Below are positions 8,804 through 17,784 of a stretch of 64,000 nucleotides of DNA, in pieces. Position 1 is the stretch's first letter. Each line of letters opens with the position of its first letter. This DNA is from Hydrogenedens sp964549105 (GTDB lineage Bacteria > Hydrogenedentota > Hydrogenedentia > Hydrogenedentales > Hydrogenedentaceae). The notes below the pieces were generated by a model. It was not told the DNA's origin. It did no database searches and saw only the letters and a program-made list of their open reading frames with translations. The stretch is from positions 1 through 64,000 of the forward strand of contig CAZJTZ010000009.1 in NCBI GenBank assembly GCA_964549105.1. Direction: 5' to 3'. A program made the position numbers and the translations under genes.

Positions 8804-10381
8804 ATGTCGAAATTTTTAGAAAAAATAGCACCAATTGAGCAGGATAGAAAACATGTTCGGCTTTTCTTGATATTTGATTTTTTATATTTATTTATTGTCT
8901 TTTCATGGATAATATTCTTACCCGTATCCAGTCCAGAATGTCTCTGGTTTCAGTCTCTTTTAACAAATCATTCCATTCCCTTTTGTGATTATCCTATTTC
9001 TACTACCGCTTTTTATTGTAGTACAGTTGCCTTACGAATTTTTAACTTTCTCCTGCTTTACTTAATCATGGTTCTTATCTTCTTTGTAACACATTTTTTG
9101 ACAAACGGTTCATGGTGGTTGGGTTCTTTTGCTGCGGTTTTATTCATGGCACATCCATTGGTTCAACCACAAATCATTCAAATAAATGGCTATGAAATTC
9201 TGCTTCCTTTTCTTGTCGCCCTATTGCCCATATTTTTATTTTCATACTCAATCTACACTCAATCTTCTCACTCCCCTATTACATGGTTTCTTGCCGTATT
9301 GGCAATGTTTCTTTCCCCTTTTAGTATACCGTTCGTAATTATTATAAGCGTATGGATATTGCTTCAAGGAATGGGATACGAAAATACCCACCCCAACCGC
9401 AAACACATTTATTTAGCCCTTATATTTTTATTACCTGCTCTCTTCTTTTTATATTTACATCGTCAGGATTATTCCTTTTCACTTGATTTTATTCCACAAT
9501 TGTCATTGCTTGTTTATCCTATCGGCTGGCTTCGAGAAACTCAGGAATACTATAACAACTTTTACATTTTGCCCACCTTATATGGGACAGGAACTTTATT
9601 GTTTCTTATCTTTATCGCATACAAAGTGCGAGATTGGGGAATGACTTTATTACTTTTTGGAACTATCTTCTCTTGCATGTTTATTGACAGCAAAGGTGTA
9701 AATCTTTCCCATCCTTTGAATAATCCTTACAGTTTATTCCCTCTTCTGCTTTTTTGTATTGCTTTATCCGGGCTATGCGGAATTATTCAGAAACAGCCCC
9801 GCTGGAAAATGAAAATTGTAAAAATTACTACCCTGCTTTGTGTAATCATGATGGGCTGTCAGATGTTTTTGAATGGATGGTATGCACACAACATAAATAA
9901 GACTAACCAAATTACAGAAAATATTTTCAGAGATATTACTGGAAAAAAGATTAACGAATTTATCCTCTTCCCAGCCTCAATAGAATATCGCTGGTCAACA
10001 TGGGATATATACAGTGCCTTACTCCAACAAAACCTATTCTCAAAATCTTCTTCAAAACTGCTCAATATAATTCCTCTATGCAAGTTTAATTTTAACTCAA
10101 CTTATCCATTATCTATTGCCGTTAATTCGTTCTCTGAAAAATCGCTCATAATTAATATTAAAGGTTTATCTTACAATTTTATTTATCCATCACAAGCCAT
10201 GATTCCTGCAAACAAAGATGGGACTACCTTTATCAACACCTTTGATGGTTCACTTATCGAGTTTCTAAAAAAGGACAACGGAATAGACATAATTGTTTCC
10301 ACAAAAGATACAATATTAAGTAAAAATTTATTTTTATGGGATAATAAAGAAAAAACATTTATACTTATTACTCGCAAGTAA
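8804..10381 (+). CDS. Unknown polytopic membrane protein
   Basis: A 525-residue integral membrane protein with about ten to eleven hydrophobic segments (first near 23-45, then throughout to about 365) and a 160-residue soluble C-terminal part rich in beta-type sequence. I do not recognise a family. The general plan, multiple helices then a periplasmic tail, is like membrane glycosyltransferases or oligosaccharide-modifying proteins, but no acidic DE motif after the first helix is evident. AAGGGA precedes ATG 8804. The stop is 2 bases before the start of the giant GH38-like gene, which has no visible ribosome-binding site of its own, so the two are probably translationally coupled and may work together at the envelope. 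Confidence 0.6.
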   Translation: MSKFLEKIAPIEQDRKHVRLFLIFDFLYLFIVFSWIIFLPVSSPECLWFQSLLTNHSIPFCDYPISTTAFYCSTVALRIFNFLLLYLIMVLIFFVTHFLTNGSWWLGSFAAVLFMAHPLVQPQIIQINGYEILLPFLVALLPIFLFSYSIYTQSSHSPITWFLAVLAMFLSPFSIPFVIIISVWILLQGMGYENTHPNRKHIYLALIFLLPALFFLYLHRQDYSFSLDFIPQLSLLVYPIGWLRETQEYYNNFYILPTLYGTGTLLFLIFIAYKVRDWGMTLLLFGTIFSCMFIDSKGVNLSHPLNNPYSLFPLLLFCIALSGLCGIIQKQPRWKMKIVKITTLLCVIMMGCQMFLNGWYAHNINKTNQITENIFRDITGKKINEFILFPASIEYRWSTWDIYSALLQQNLFSKSSSKLLNIIPLCKFNFNSTYPLSIAVNSFSEKSLIINIKGLSYNFIYPSQAMIPANKDGTTFINTFDGSLIEFLKKDNGIDIIVSTKDTILSKNLFLWDNKEKTFILITRK

Positions 10382-10383
10382 AA

Positions 10384-13300
10384 ATGAATATCAAATTAAA
10401 ACACAAAAGTAACATTATTTCATGGGTTCAATTCCTTTCGTTCTTTTTCCTGATTTCTTTCCCTCTCCTTATGTATTCTCAAGAAACACTTCCTAACATT
10501 CTGCAACGGGGCTATATTTCACAATGGCTACTATGTGGTCCTTTCCCATCTGATTTGGGCAAGGGCATAAAAGAAGCCCTCAGGAATAAGGAAGCACCGC
10601 TGGGGACACGCGATTTTTTCGCAAATAATGGAGGTATTAACCAACTTTTGCCAAAAGCAGGAGAAACGATACAAGTTGACGGCATTTCCTATCCGTGGAC
10701 TCCTTTTACAGTTAAAAGTCCTACTATTGATTTGTCTACCTTACAGCCACCTGATGAAGGCATTTACTTTTTTTCGGCTTATGTTCAAGTGCCCGAAGAC
10801 CAGATAATATATGTAAATCTTCAAACACCATTGGGGGCACGATTCTGGATTAGTAAGACAAAAATAAAGGATATCCAATCTCTACCTATCGAGCATTTAG
10901 GAATAGACCGTGCACTGGTTCGATTGCGAAAAGGATTAAATTTGTTCGTGCTACAAATACCTTTCCTATCAGTTCAAAGTATCAGTGAAATTACAAAAAT
11001 TCCGGTGGAACATATTCCGTCCAAACTCTGGTCAAACAAGGAACCCAATATCGGCAAGACAGGTTACGAATTTTCACTACACATTCAACCTATCCAACCC
11101 GCAGGTTTAATATATTATGTTCCTCTACTGGAACCCTCTCAAAAGTTTACGGGCTCCCCAATTGACTCACGACAGGTGTTTTATCTCACCTTATATAATC
11201 CCACTCAAAAGCAGGTTTTTCCTGTCAATGTCAACGCATGGTTCATGCCTCAAAGTTCTGCTCTTCCCAATCAGCAACTTTCATTACAACCTCAGGAAGA
11301 GGTCCATGTCCCATTAGAAATACCGAATAAAGGACGACAGCAAGATGAAAAAGCGAGTGTCCGCATTCTAATAACAGCCCCGGATAATGCAGGCAAACAA
11401 ACTACTTCTGAGTTTACTACTCAAATTACATTTATTTCACCTGAAACACCAGCCAAAACTTATCTCATTACAGGAGTTTGGGGTAAACCGGCCAAGGATG
11501 CAGAGGTTTTTCAACAAATACAGCAGGAAATAGACTGGTGCAAATATCAGACATGGAACGCTTATGAAAATTCAAACTATGGGATTAATATAGGCACTTC
11601 CAATATTTGGCTATCCATGTTAGAACAAAACCCGGACCTTATTCTTCAATTGCGAGATGTGATTTTCCGTGGGAACAGCACTTCCCAGAATATCTTTGCA
11701 CCTTTAGACGAGAGATTGGTCTCCATAGAAACGCTTATCATGAATTATCTAATGGGGACAAAATTAAAAGAAAGCATAATGAAGGACTTTTTTAAATCTT
11801 TTATTGCATGGGATTACCCTTATCTCTCACCCCAATCCTCACAGATTATAAACCAGTGCAATATTAACGGCGTGGTAACCAACCTGTCCTTTAATTCTTT
11901 ACCTCCTCTTCTTTTCTGGAATGCGCCTTTTGATAATTCTGTAATGATGAGAGTCTTACAAACACCCCCTTCTTTCCGCAATTTTCAAGAGATAAAAAAA
12001 TGGGCTCATCTTGCACATGAAGGGCTATCATCGCTTATTCCTGAAATGGATGTATTGGTCATCGAAAACACAGCGTCTTATCCCAATCTAAAAATTTTAC
12101 CCAATCTAAAAAATGAAATACCCCCTTTTAATATTCAGGGGAATGGGGTAGCGGACTTTTTTGAAAATGTCAAAAATTTCATAAACGAACAGGGGACTAA
12201 CAACATCCCCTCTATTTTTCAACCTTTATATTCAAATGAGAACCTATCAGAACTTTTTTCGAACACCCTTCTTCGCACTTGCCTTTACCTATTGGAGGAA
12301 AAACTTATCCAATCGCAAATCATGTCAACTGTTGCTGGCACTCTGGGAATGACCTATCCAGGTGAAGTCATAGCCCGCCTGTGGTCTCTATTACTACAAG
12401 CAGCAAATCATAAAGTTATCAATGCTACTTTGACAGAGCAAGAAAACATGACTATCCTGTCTCAACTGTGTATGGGAATTAGTGATACGGATAAAATAAT
12501 ACAGCGTACCACAAAATACTGTGCTGACAATGTCAATACATTAACGCACCTTACCAACAACCTACCCCATTCCTACGCAATTGTTGTATTCAATCCTAAT
12601 TCATCTACTAAAACTTTGCCTGCTGTTACTGACATTCCTACCCCTACTACACCCTTTTCTCTCCTTTCCCATGATGGAAAACCAGTGCCATACATACTCC
12701 ATTCTATAAAGGGGGAGACCTCTTCTATAACTTCATACAAAGTCGAATTTGTTGCAGAAAACATTCCCTCTTATGGTGTCAAGACATTCTATCTAATACC
12801 TGACAAAAAAACTTATAACGAAATTTCAACCAATGATAATTTTATCGAGAACGAATTTTTACTGGTTAGGGTAGATACAAACACTGGAGACTTAATTAGT
12901 ATCATTGACAAAACCACGGGCAAGGATATACTTCCGACAAACACTGCTGCTGACACATTGGGCTTTCTAAACACAGAAACAGGAAACTTCATCTCATTTG
13001 CAGGCACTGTTAATCAGTTTACCACTTCCAAATCTGAGTTGTTACAACGGATAGAAATTCAATATCAGACAAAGGAAGGAAAACTGAACAAAGAATATCG
13101 CTTATACAAAAGCATTAATCAAATCTATTGCTTCCATCAGTTTACTCCCACGGCAGAGACACCAGATAAATGTCTTGCTTCCAAATTCATAGCCCCTGAT
13201 TCAGGAAAAATCCCTATTTACGGTTCACAATCTTTTGCCTTTACAAAACCATTGTTTTTGATGTCAGATAACCCTAAATTTTTCTTTGGACATCGTTTGT

Positions 13301-15003
13301 TTGCTCTGGGTTCAGGAGACCGTATTAAAAAAGAAGATGACTCTTATATTCCGATGGGCGATACAACTATCATAGACACGGGAGAGAAGGAAACAGCCTC
13401 ACTGCAAAATGAGATAATGAAAACTTTGTGGAATCGAGGAATTCCGTCAAATAAAATATCCCTTCAAGAAATGGAACAGTTAAAATCTAAAAATGCCTCT
13501 TTATATCTCTGGTTGGGTACTCTTAAAAGTTACGACAACTTAAAAACACTGTTCTCTGACTCAGGCTTTGAAGTCCAAAATGAAATTTTTAAGAGAACCA
13601 GCATAGGAACACCCTTCTTAATAGAAGTAAATCAAAACAATACTTCTTATAAAATTTTAGGGTTTGTTGCAGACACATCTGAAAAATTAAACCCTATGAT
13701 AAATAACTTCCTTAACATGCTCAATCAACGGGGAGAGTTTCTTATCCCTTCAGCCGTTTGTAATGTTGATGGTATAAAATCAACAGAGAACGGCATTGCA
13801 ATACTATTCCCCGGAACAAAGCCAATTTTAGAACAGTCCTCTAACATATTTTATTTATGCCACGGAAAAGTAAATTTCAAGGAATCAAGTATAGATTCAC
13901 TACCCATTCAATATAGAATACTTCCGTTTTCAAGCCATTGGTTACAATCTGAAATTCTTCAACAAAGTACTGAAAAAACATCAGTCTCGGTAGTAACAGA
14001 TTTTCATGGAGGTCCCTGGACAGACAATACAAGTTTCCTTTCGTTAGACAATCCGGAACTTGTTATATCCTCTATCAAACCCATAGGAACTGGAATACCC
14101 TTAATCCAGTCTGAGCCACAAAATCCAACCGATATGTTCACGGTAAGAATAAACTCCTTGACTTCAAAACGACAGGAAACATCACTGAATAGTTCCTTTA
14201 CGATAAACAACATCCAGACCTTAACGCCTCTGGAAGCCACCGACCCTTCCTCCATTAACCTGAACAACCAATCTATTACCTTCAAGCCCTGGGAAATAAA
14301 AACCTTTGCGGTGTCCCTTAAAAAGGTTACATCACCAAACAGAGTGCCTTTTGACCTGAGCAATATTTATCTCTCGTCAGGACTAACAACTTCTTTCCCT
14401 CTATACAATGAGTTTCAATCCATACTTTTAAGAATTAAACCTGTAAGCACTTCAAACACAACAAACATACAACTAACCATCTGCAACTTAAATGCAAATG
14501 AGAGTGCAAAAGGAATAGTTAATATTGAATCGCCCAGCGACTATACCATTGCACCCACACAATTACCTTATGAACTACCCCCTCTTTCTATGTCGCAACA
14601 ACTTATCCAGATTGAACTCCCCGATAGCGAAAATACCTATCCCCTTATCAACGCATGGACGGAAGTAAATGGAAAAACTATTCGTGCTTTCCTTTCCAAA
14701 GAAGAGTTCCCCGCCAAGATACGATATGAAAAGAACATCAATCAAATAAAGATTATTGTAGAAAACACACAACCCCTTCCCCTATATGGAAATATTACCT
14801 GGACAGCATTCAATTACTCCCTTCTTACTCACACCATTCAACCGACCCAGGATATAAAACCTGAACAAACAGATATATACCTGACACCTTACGAGAGCAA
14901 GGAATTTATGTTTATATTTGATAACATGTCCCTATCCGAATCCAACAAACCCGTAGCACATATCCAACTAAATGATAAAGTCCAATTCCTTGCCATAAAA
15001 TAA
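10384..15003 (+). CDS. Giant exported GH38 (alpha-mannosidase)-like protein, probably catalytically degenerate
   Basis: A 1539-residue exported protein (signal peptide about 10-33). Residues 40-350 form an unknown beta-rich region with WLLCGPFP near 48-55. Residues about 360-560 keep a GH38-like outline (EVFQQIQQEIDW; IWLSMLEQNPDL), about 635-685 match the GH38 middle domain (YPGEVIARLWSLLLQAANHK), and about 820-1150 match the GH38 C-terminal beta domain (NEFLLVRVDTNTGDLISIID). In active enzymes an N-terminal HxD pair and a later His-Asp bind zinc. Here the HxD pair is not seen and the later site reads NHK. It is therefore likely a pseudoenzyme or a very divergent hydrolase. The C-terminal 350 residues are more beta-sandwich-like sequence. 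Coupled to the upstream membrane protein. Confidence 0.6.
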   Translation: MNIKLKHKSNIISWVQFLSFFFLISFPLLMYSQETLPNILQRGYISQWLLCGPFPSDLGKGIKEALRNKEAPLGTRDFFANNGGINQLLPKAGETIQVDGISYPWTPFTVKSPTIDLSTLQPPDEGIYFFSAYVQVPEDQIIYVNLQTPLGARFWISKTKIKDIQSLPIEHLGIDRALVRLRKGLNLFVLQIPFLSVQSISEITKIPVEHIPSKLWSNKEPNIGKTGYEFSLHIQPIQPAGLIYYVPLLEPSQKFTGSPIDSRQVFYLTLYNPTQKQVFPVNVNAWFMPQSSALPNQQLSLQPQEEVHVPLEIPNKGRQQDEKASVRILITAPDNAGKQTTSEFTTQITFISPETPAKTYLITGVWGKPAKDAEVFQQIQQEIDWCKYQTWNAYENSNYGINIGTSNIWLSMLEQNPDLILQLRDVIFRGNSTSQNIFAPLDERLVSIETLIMNYLMGTKLKESIMKDFFKSFIAWDYPYLSPQSSQIINQCNINGVVTNLSFNSLPPLLFWNAPFDNSVMMRVLQTPPSFRNFQEIKKWAHLAHEGLSSLIPEMDVLVIENTASYPNLKILPNLKNEIPPFNIQGNGVADFFENVKNFINEQGTNNIPSIFQPLYSNENLSELFSNTLLRTCLYLLEEKLIQSQIMSTVAGTLGMTYPGEVIARLWSLLLQAANHKVINATLTEQENMTILSQLCMGISDTDKIIQRTTKYCADNVNTLTHLTNNLPHSYAIVVFNPNSSTKTLPAVTDIPTPTTPFSLLSHDGKPVPYILHSIKGETSSITSYKVEFVAENIPSYGVKTFYLIPDKKTYNEISTNDNFIENEFLLVRVDTNTGDLISIIDKTTGKDILPTNTAADTLGFLNTETGNFISFAGTVNQFTTSKSELLQRIEIQYQTKEGKLNKEYRLYKSINQIYCFHQFTPTAETPDKCLASKFIAPDSGKIPIYGSQSFAFTKPLFLMSDNPKFFFGHRLFALGSGDRIKKEDDSYIPMGDTTIIDTGEKETASLQNEIMKTLWNRGIPSNKISLQEMEQLKSKNASLYLWLGTLKSYDNLKTLFSDSGFEVQNEIFKRTSIGTPFLIEVNQNNTSYKILGFVADTSEKLNPMINNFLNMLNQRGEFLIPSAVCNVDGIKSTENGIAILFPGTKPILEQSSNIFYLCHGKVNFKESSIDSLPIQYRILPFSSHWLQSEILQQSTEKTSVSVVTDFHGGPWTDNTSFLSLDNPELVISSIKPIGTGIPLIQSEPQNPTDMFTVRINSLTSKRQETSLNSSFTINNIQTLTPLEATDPSSINLNNQSITFKPWEIKTFAVSLKKVTSPNRVPFDLSNIYLSSGLTTSFPLYNEFQSILLRIKPVSTSNTTNIQLTICNLNANESAKGIVNIESPSDYTIAPTQLPYELPPLSMSQQLIQIELPDSENTYPLINAWTEVNGKTIRAFLSKEEFPAKIRYEKNINQIKIIVENTQPLPLYGNITWTAFNYSLLTHTIQPTQDIKPEQTDIYLTPYESKEFMFIFDNMSLSESNKPVAHIQLNDKVQFLAIK

Positions 15004-15020
15004 GTGCTAATTTTCTACAC

Positions 15021-15189
15021 TGCTGTCCGATAAAAAATTAAGGGAAAGATTTCTCGCTACGCTCGAAATGACAGAAGGGGGTAAAATGAGAAAGAGAGGC
15101 GTTTAGACAATAGAAGGGCAAGTTTAGAATTTGGAATATTGTAGATAGACCTGGGATGATATAGGACACTCCAATGCTGTCTGATAAAA
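15021..15189. repeat. Direct repeat pair TGCTGTCYGATAAAA
   Basis: TGCTGTCCGATAAAA at 15021-15035 recurs as TGCTGTCTGATAAAA at 15175-15189, 14 of 15 bases identical, 154 bases apart. They could be edges of a small inserted element, but no longer flanking duplication was noticed. Confidence 0.5.
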
Positions 15190-15248
15190 GTTTGAATAAA
15201 GATTATTAGTTTTAGTAATGAACGATACACAATCTTTTACAATGTAGG

Positions 15249-15266
15249 GGCGTATGGCGATACGCC
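15249..15266. repeat. GC-rich hairpin GGCGTAT/ATACGCC
   Basis: A 7-bp stem (15249-15255 with 15260-15266) and GGCG loop, preceded by GTAGG and followed on the plus strand by TTCTTTTTATT. The T-rich tail could make it a terminator for the GH38-like gene, 245 bases downstream of its stop. Its composition suits a dispersed repeat. Confidence 0.45.
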
Positions 15267-15351
15267 TTCTTTTTATTACCCTTTTCAACAAGGTAGCAGC
15301 AGAAAAAGTATTGCTTTTATAAGGGGGCAACTCGTAAAAGGTTTTAAAAGT

Positions 15352-15377
15352 TACCGCGAGCGTCTACGCTCATGGTA
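15352..15377. repeat. Hairpin with GAGCG/CGCTC core
   Basis: An inner stem GAGCG (15358-15362) pairs with CGCTC (15367-15371) around TCTA. Outer TACC (15352-15355) pairs with GGTA (15374-15377), with a two-base mismatch between. The core letters are related to the CGCTACGCTCG element at about 15055-15065. Confidence 0.4.
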
Positions 15378-15495
15378 CCCTTACTTTATACCAGTAATGT
15401 CTTTACTAACAGAAGTTAGCATTTTTAAGCCCATCTAAAAGGAAACTCTGTTTAAGAGTTCTTACAATAACACCTGTATTACAAACATATTCATT

Positions 15496-17292
15496 TTACT
15501 TTATGCTATTCAACTGATTTAGCATTGCTTGAATATCACACGCATCTACCCAGCCATCGTTATTTAAATCAGTTCTTGTTCTTGGGTTTGCACCTAATAA
15601 AGCGTTAACAACAAAATTTAAATCTTCATTGTCAATAACACCGGAACCATCTACATCAAAATCTTCAGGGGCAATGAAGATATAAGGCTCAATAAGTGGA
15701 TAACTTACATCTAACCTGCCATAATAATCGGGTTCTTGCATAGACAGACAACCTGCACTTCCTCCCCAGAGTTGGCCAATAATCTGTTGTGTGTCTTCAC
15801 GGAACAATGGACAGCCTGATGAACCGCTCTCGGTGCTACTCAAATTATAAACTACCTCATGATACCTATCCAGTGGTCTAAGGTTTTCTCCCCCATTTCC
15901 AGAACTTCCTGTATTCGTTGTTCTGCCCATGGAAATTCGCTTAAAAGTATTCCGAGGATGATGTATTGCAACGACATTCGTCCCAATAGGTACAGGAGTA
16001 TTGGTAAAACCTAATTCTGGAATATCAGTAGGTGGATTGCCCTTCATTCGAAGCAAGGACATATCTGTTCCTGTATCTGTTGGTGAACCCACCAAAAAAT
16101 CAGCACCTCCACTGGTTATAGGAACTGTCGTTATATCTGGAACTGCCCCACCACAACTTTCACTTTGATACAACCAGTAAAAGTCCAGACTCTCCGCCGT
16201 GCTTACAGAACCGACACAGTGAAATGCTGTTAAAATCAAATGTGAAATTTGTTCAGGTTTCCCATCACTTAAAAGACTACCTGTGCAAAATATAACATTA
16301 CTTGAAGATACCTTTGACAAACCCATAACACCTCTGCTTAAACCTCTCCACGAGTCATAACACATTACATCCTCATAACAAGTTCCGACTTTTGCAAGTT
16401 CTTCCACAGGGTCCTTATATATATAAGCATAGCGGTCTATGGTGACAGGTATAAAAGTGTCTGACGATGATTTCGGTTTAACATAATACAGCGTAATTTT
16501 GGGAGAGGAAATCAACGGACTCCAAACATCATCCTTACTTACCAACACAGGTATTGCTTTGGAAGTAGAATCGTCACCTCGAATGTAAAGACTGTGCATA
16601 GGAGGTAGTGTTCTATTAAATAAAAGATGAACCTTCATACCCACAGCATTTTCCGCAAAAAAATTGAGCGACTGAACAATATTATCTTCAACTTCAACTG
16701 TCTCAAAATCAACCGAAGATTTTCCACCAAACAATGCTATAGGTTCTAATAAATCAATGACCTTACCGATTTCTAATAAATCCTTCTCATTTTGTTTCTC
16801 ATTTTCACTATTTACAATATTGGGTTCAAGTGCAGGTAAATTAAAGGTGTATGAGGATATTTTTAAATTTTTTGAAAAAGATTCCGTTGTAGGAACAAGT
16901 GCTTTTTTTTGTGTAGTAATACTTTTTGTATCTGGAAACTCCGTTGGTATATCTACATAGCCAAACGACCAATCCTTCTTTTGTATATTGCATTTCTGCA
17001 AGTTCCCTACATCAATTTGTTGACCCTGCTCATTAAAATAGATTTCCTCATCTCCATTGTTTGTAAGGTCATGAACCAAAACCCCGTAGATATTGCCCTT
17101 GCCTGTATTTTCAATCCATTGCAACTTAATATGAAAAGTAGTTGCAGAATATCCTGAATCTTCTAACCATTGCTGAATGGGTGGTGATTCAATTTTATCA
17201 AAAGCGAAAAGAGAAAGCGGCTCCATAACTAACAGCAAATACAAACAAATCATTAATACCTTTTGAAATGAAAAAACAAAAAAATATTTCAT
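15496..17292 (-). CDS. Secreted trypsin-like serine protease with C-terminal dockerin-type repeats
   Basis: A 598-residue exported protein with a signal peptide over about residues 10-30. A 290-residue N-terminal region of unknown fold precedes a chymotrypsin-fold protease domain. The catalytic triad is visible as His near 358 (LTAFHCVG), Asp near 410 (TDMSLLRM) and Ser near 490 (ESGSSGCPLF), resembling lysyl-endopeptidase-like and S1-family secreted proteases. Residues about 545-595 contain two calcium-loop repeats, DVDGSGVIDNEDL and DLNNDGWVDACDI, the pattern of a type I dockerin. Outside cellulosome makers such pairs often serve for cell-surface or complex attachment. It is monocistronic with its own promoter at 17383-17410, and converges on the GH38-like gene. 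Confidence 0.85.
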   Translation of the reverse strand: MKYFFVFSFQKVLMICLYLLLVMEPLSLFAFDKIESPPIQQWLEDSGYSATTFHIKLQWIENTGKGNIYGVLVHDLTNNGDEEIYFNEQGQQIDVGNLQKCNIQKKDWSFGYVDIPTEFPDTKSITTQKKALVPTTESFSKNLKISSYTFNLPALEPNIVNSENEKQNEKDLLEIGKVIDLLEPIALFGGKSSVDFETVEVEDNIVQSLNFFAENAVGMKVHLLFNRTLPPMHSLYIRGDDSTSKAIPVLVSKDDVWSPLISSPKITLYYVKPKSSSDTFIPVTIDRYAYIYKDPVEELAKVGTCYEDVMCYDSWRGLSRGVMGLSKVSSSNVIFCTGSLLSDGKPEQISHLILTAFHCVGSVSTAESLDFYWLYQSESCGGAVPDITTVPITSGGADFLVGSPTDTGTDMSLLRMKGNPPTDIPELGFTNTPVPIGTNVVAIHHPRNTFKRISMGRTTNTGSSGNGGENLRPLDRYHEVVYNLSSTESGSSGCPLFREDTQQIIGQLWGGSAGCLSMQEPDYYGRLDVSYPLIEPYIFIAPEDFDVDGSGVIDNEDLNFVVNALLGANPRTRTDLNNDGWVDACDIQAMLNQLNSIK

Positions 17293-17382
17293 CTACCACT
17301 CTTTCTTTATGTATATCGCTGTCTATACTGTAATACTCTTAAGCCAATAAATTTCTTACTATAAGTTTACCTGAAAAAGAAA

Positions 17383-17410
17383 ATTTTAGGGAAATAATTA
17401 ATTTTGTCAA
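17383..17410 (-). promoter_or_regulatory. Sigma-70-type promoter of the protease-dockerin gene
   Basis: On the minus strand a perfect TTGACA (17410-17405) is followed after 16 bases by TAAAAT (17388-17383), about 90 bases before the start codon. It is one of the two best -35 matches in the window. Confidence 0.6.
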
Positions 17411-17545
17411 AACGGAAAAACCAACATATTTATTATAATAAATAGTTATAAAGCATTTTTTCATGAGAACATTCGTTTAGTATATAGTCCTTTTTTCTCT
17501 GTGTTTTAACATTGTTTTTTTTAGAAAACTAAGGAGGATTTATTG

Positions 17546-17784
17546 ATGTTCTTTCCAATCAAGAAGAGAAAACGGCATATCTTAAAATTATGTAAATTAC
17601 AATATATAACACTTCGTTATATTGGGGAAACCTAAATCAAAATCATATAATAAAGGGGTTATGTCAGATAGGAAAAAGCGACTTTCATAATCTTGATATA
17701 CTTGCGTATATTAAATCCAGAATTAGTTTTCCTGAACAAATCCTGTTGGATATACCTACAAAAATAAAAAAGTTAAGTCTATGA
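17546..17784 (+). pseudogene. Small reading frame with strong ribosome-binding site, apparently frameshifted
   Basis: A full AAGGAGG (17531-17537) lies 8 bases before ATG 17546, which opens a basic 29-codon frame (starts MFFPIKKRKRHILK) ending at 17635. The frame one base back is open from 17596 to a stop at 17782-17784, about 62 codons, and reads like protein (contains LDILAYIKSRISFPEQ). Joining them needs a -1 shift between 17596 and 17632, where I see no standard slippery heptamer, so a decayed gene is more likely than programmed frameshifting. The end overlaps the converging DedA gene by 6 bases. I do not recognise the product. Confidence 0.35.

Larger units (their letters stand above)
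15004..15495. other. Gene-free spacer with short repeats and hairpins
   Basis: The 492 bases between the convergent GH38-like and protease genes contain no convincing coding frame. They hold a 15-base direct repeat, a TCGCTACGCTCGAAATGAC element, a GC-rich hairpin at 15249-15266 and another at 15352-15377. These GC-rich palindromes stand out from the AT-rich surroundings and look like copies of dispersed intergenic repeats. Confidence 0.6.

Noticed and set aside
15124..15330. 68-codon minus-strand frame in the repeat spacer
   Set aside because: Covers the repeats and a hairpin, composition is not protein-like and no ribosome-binding site was seen.
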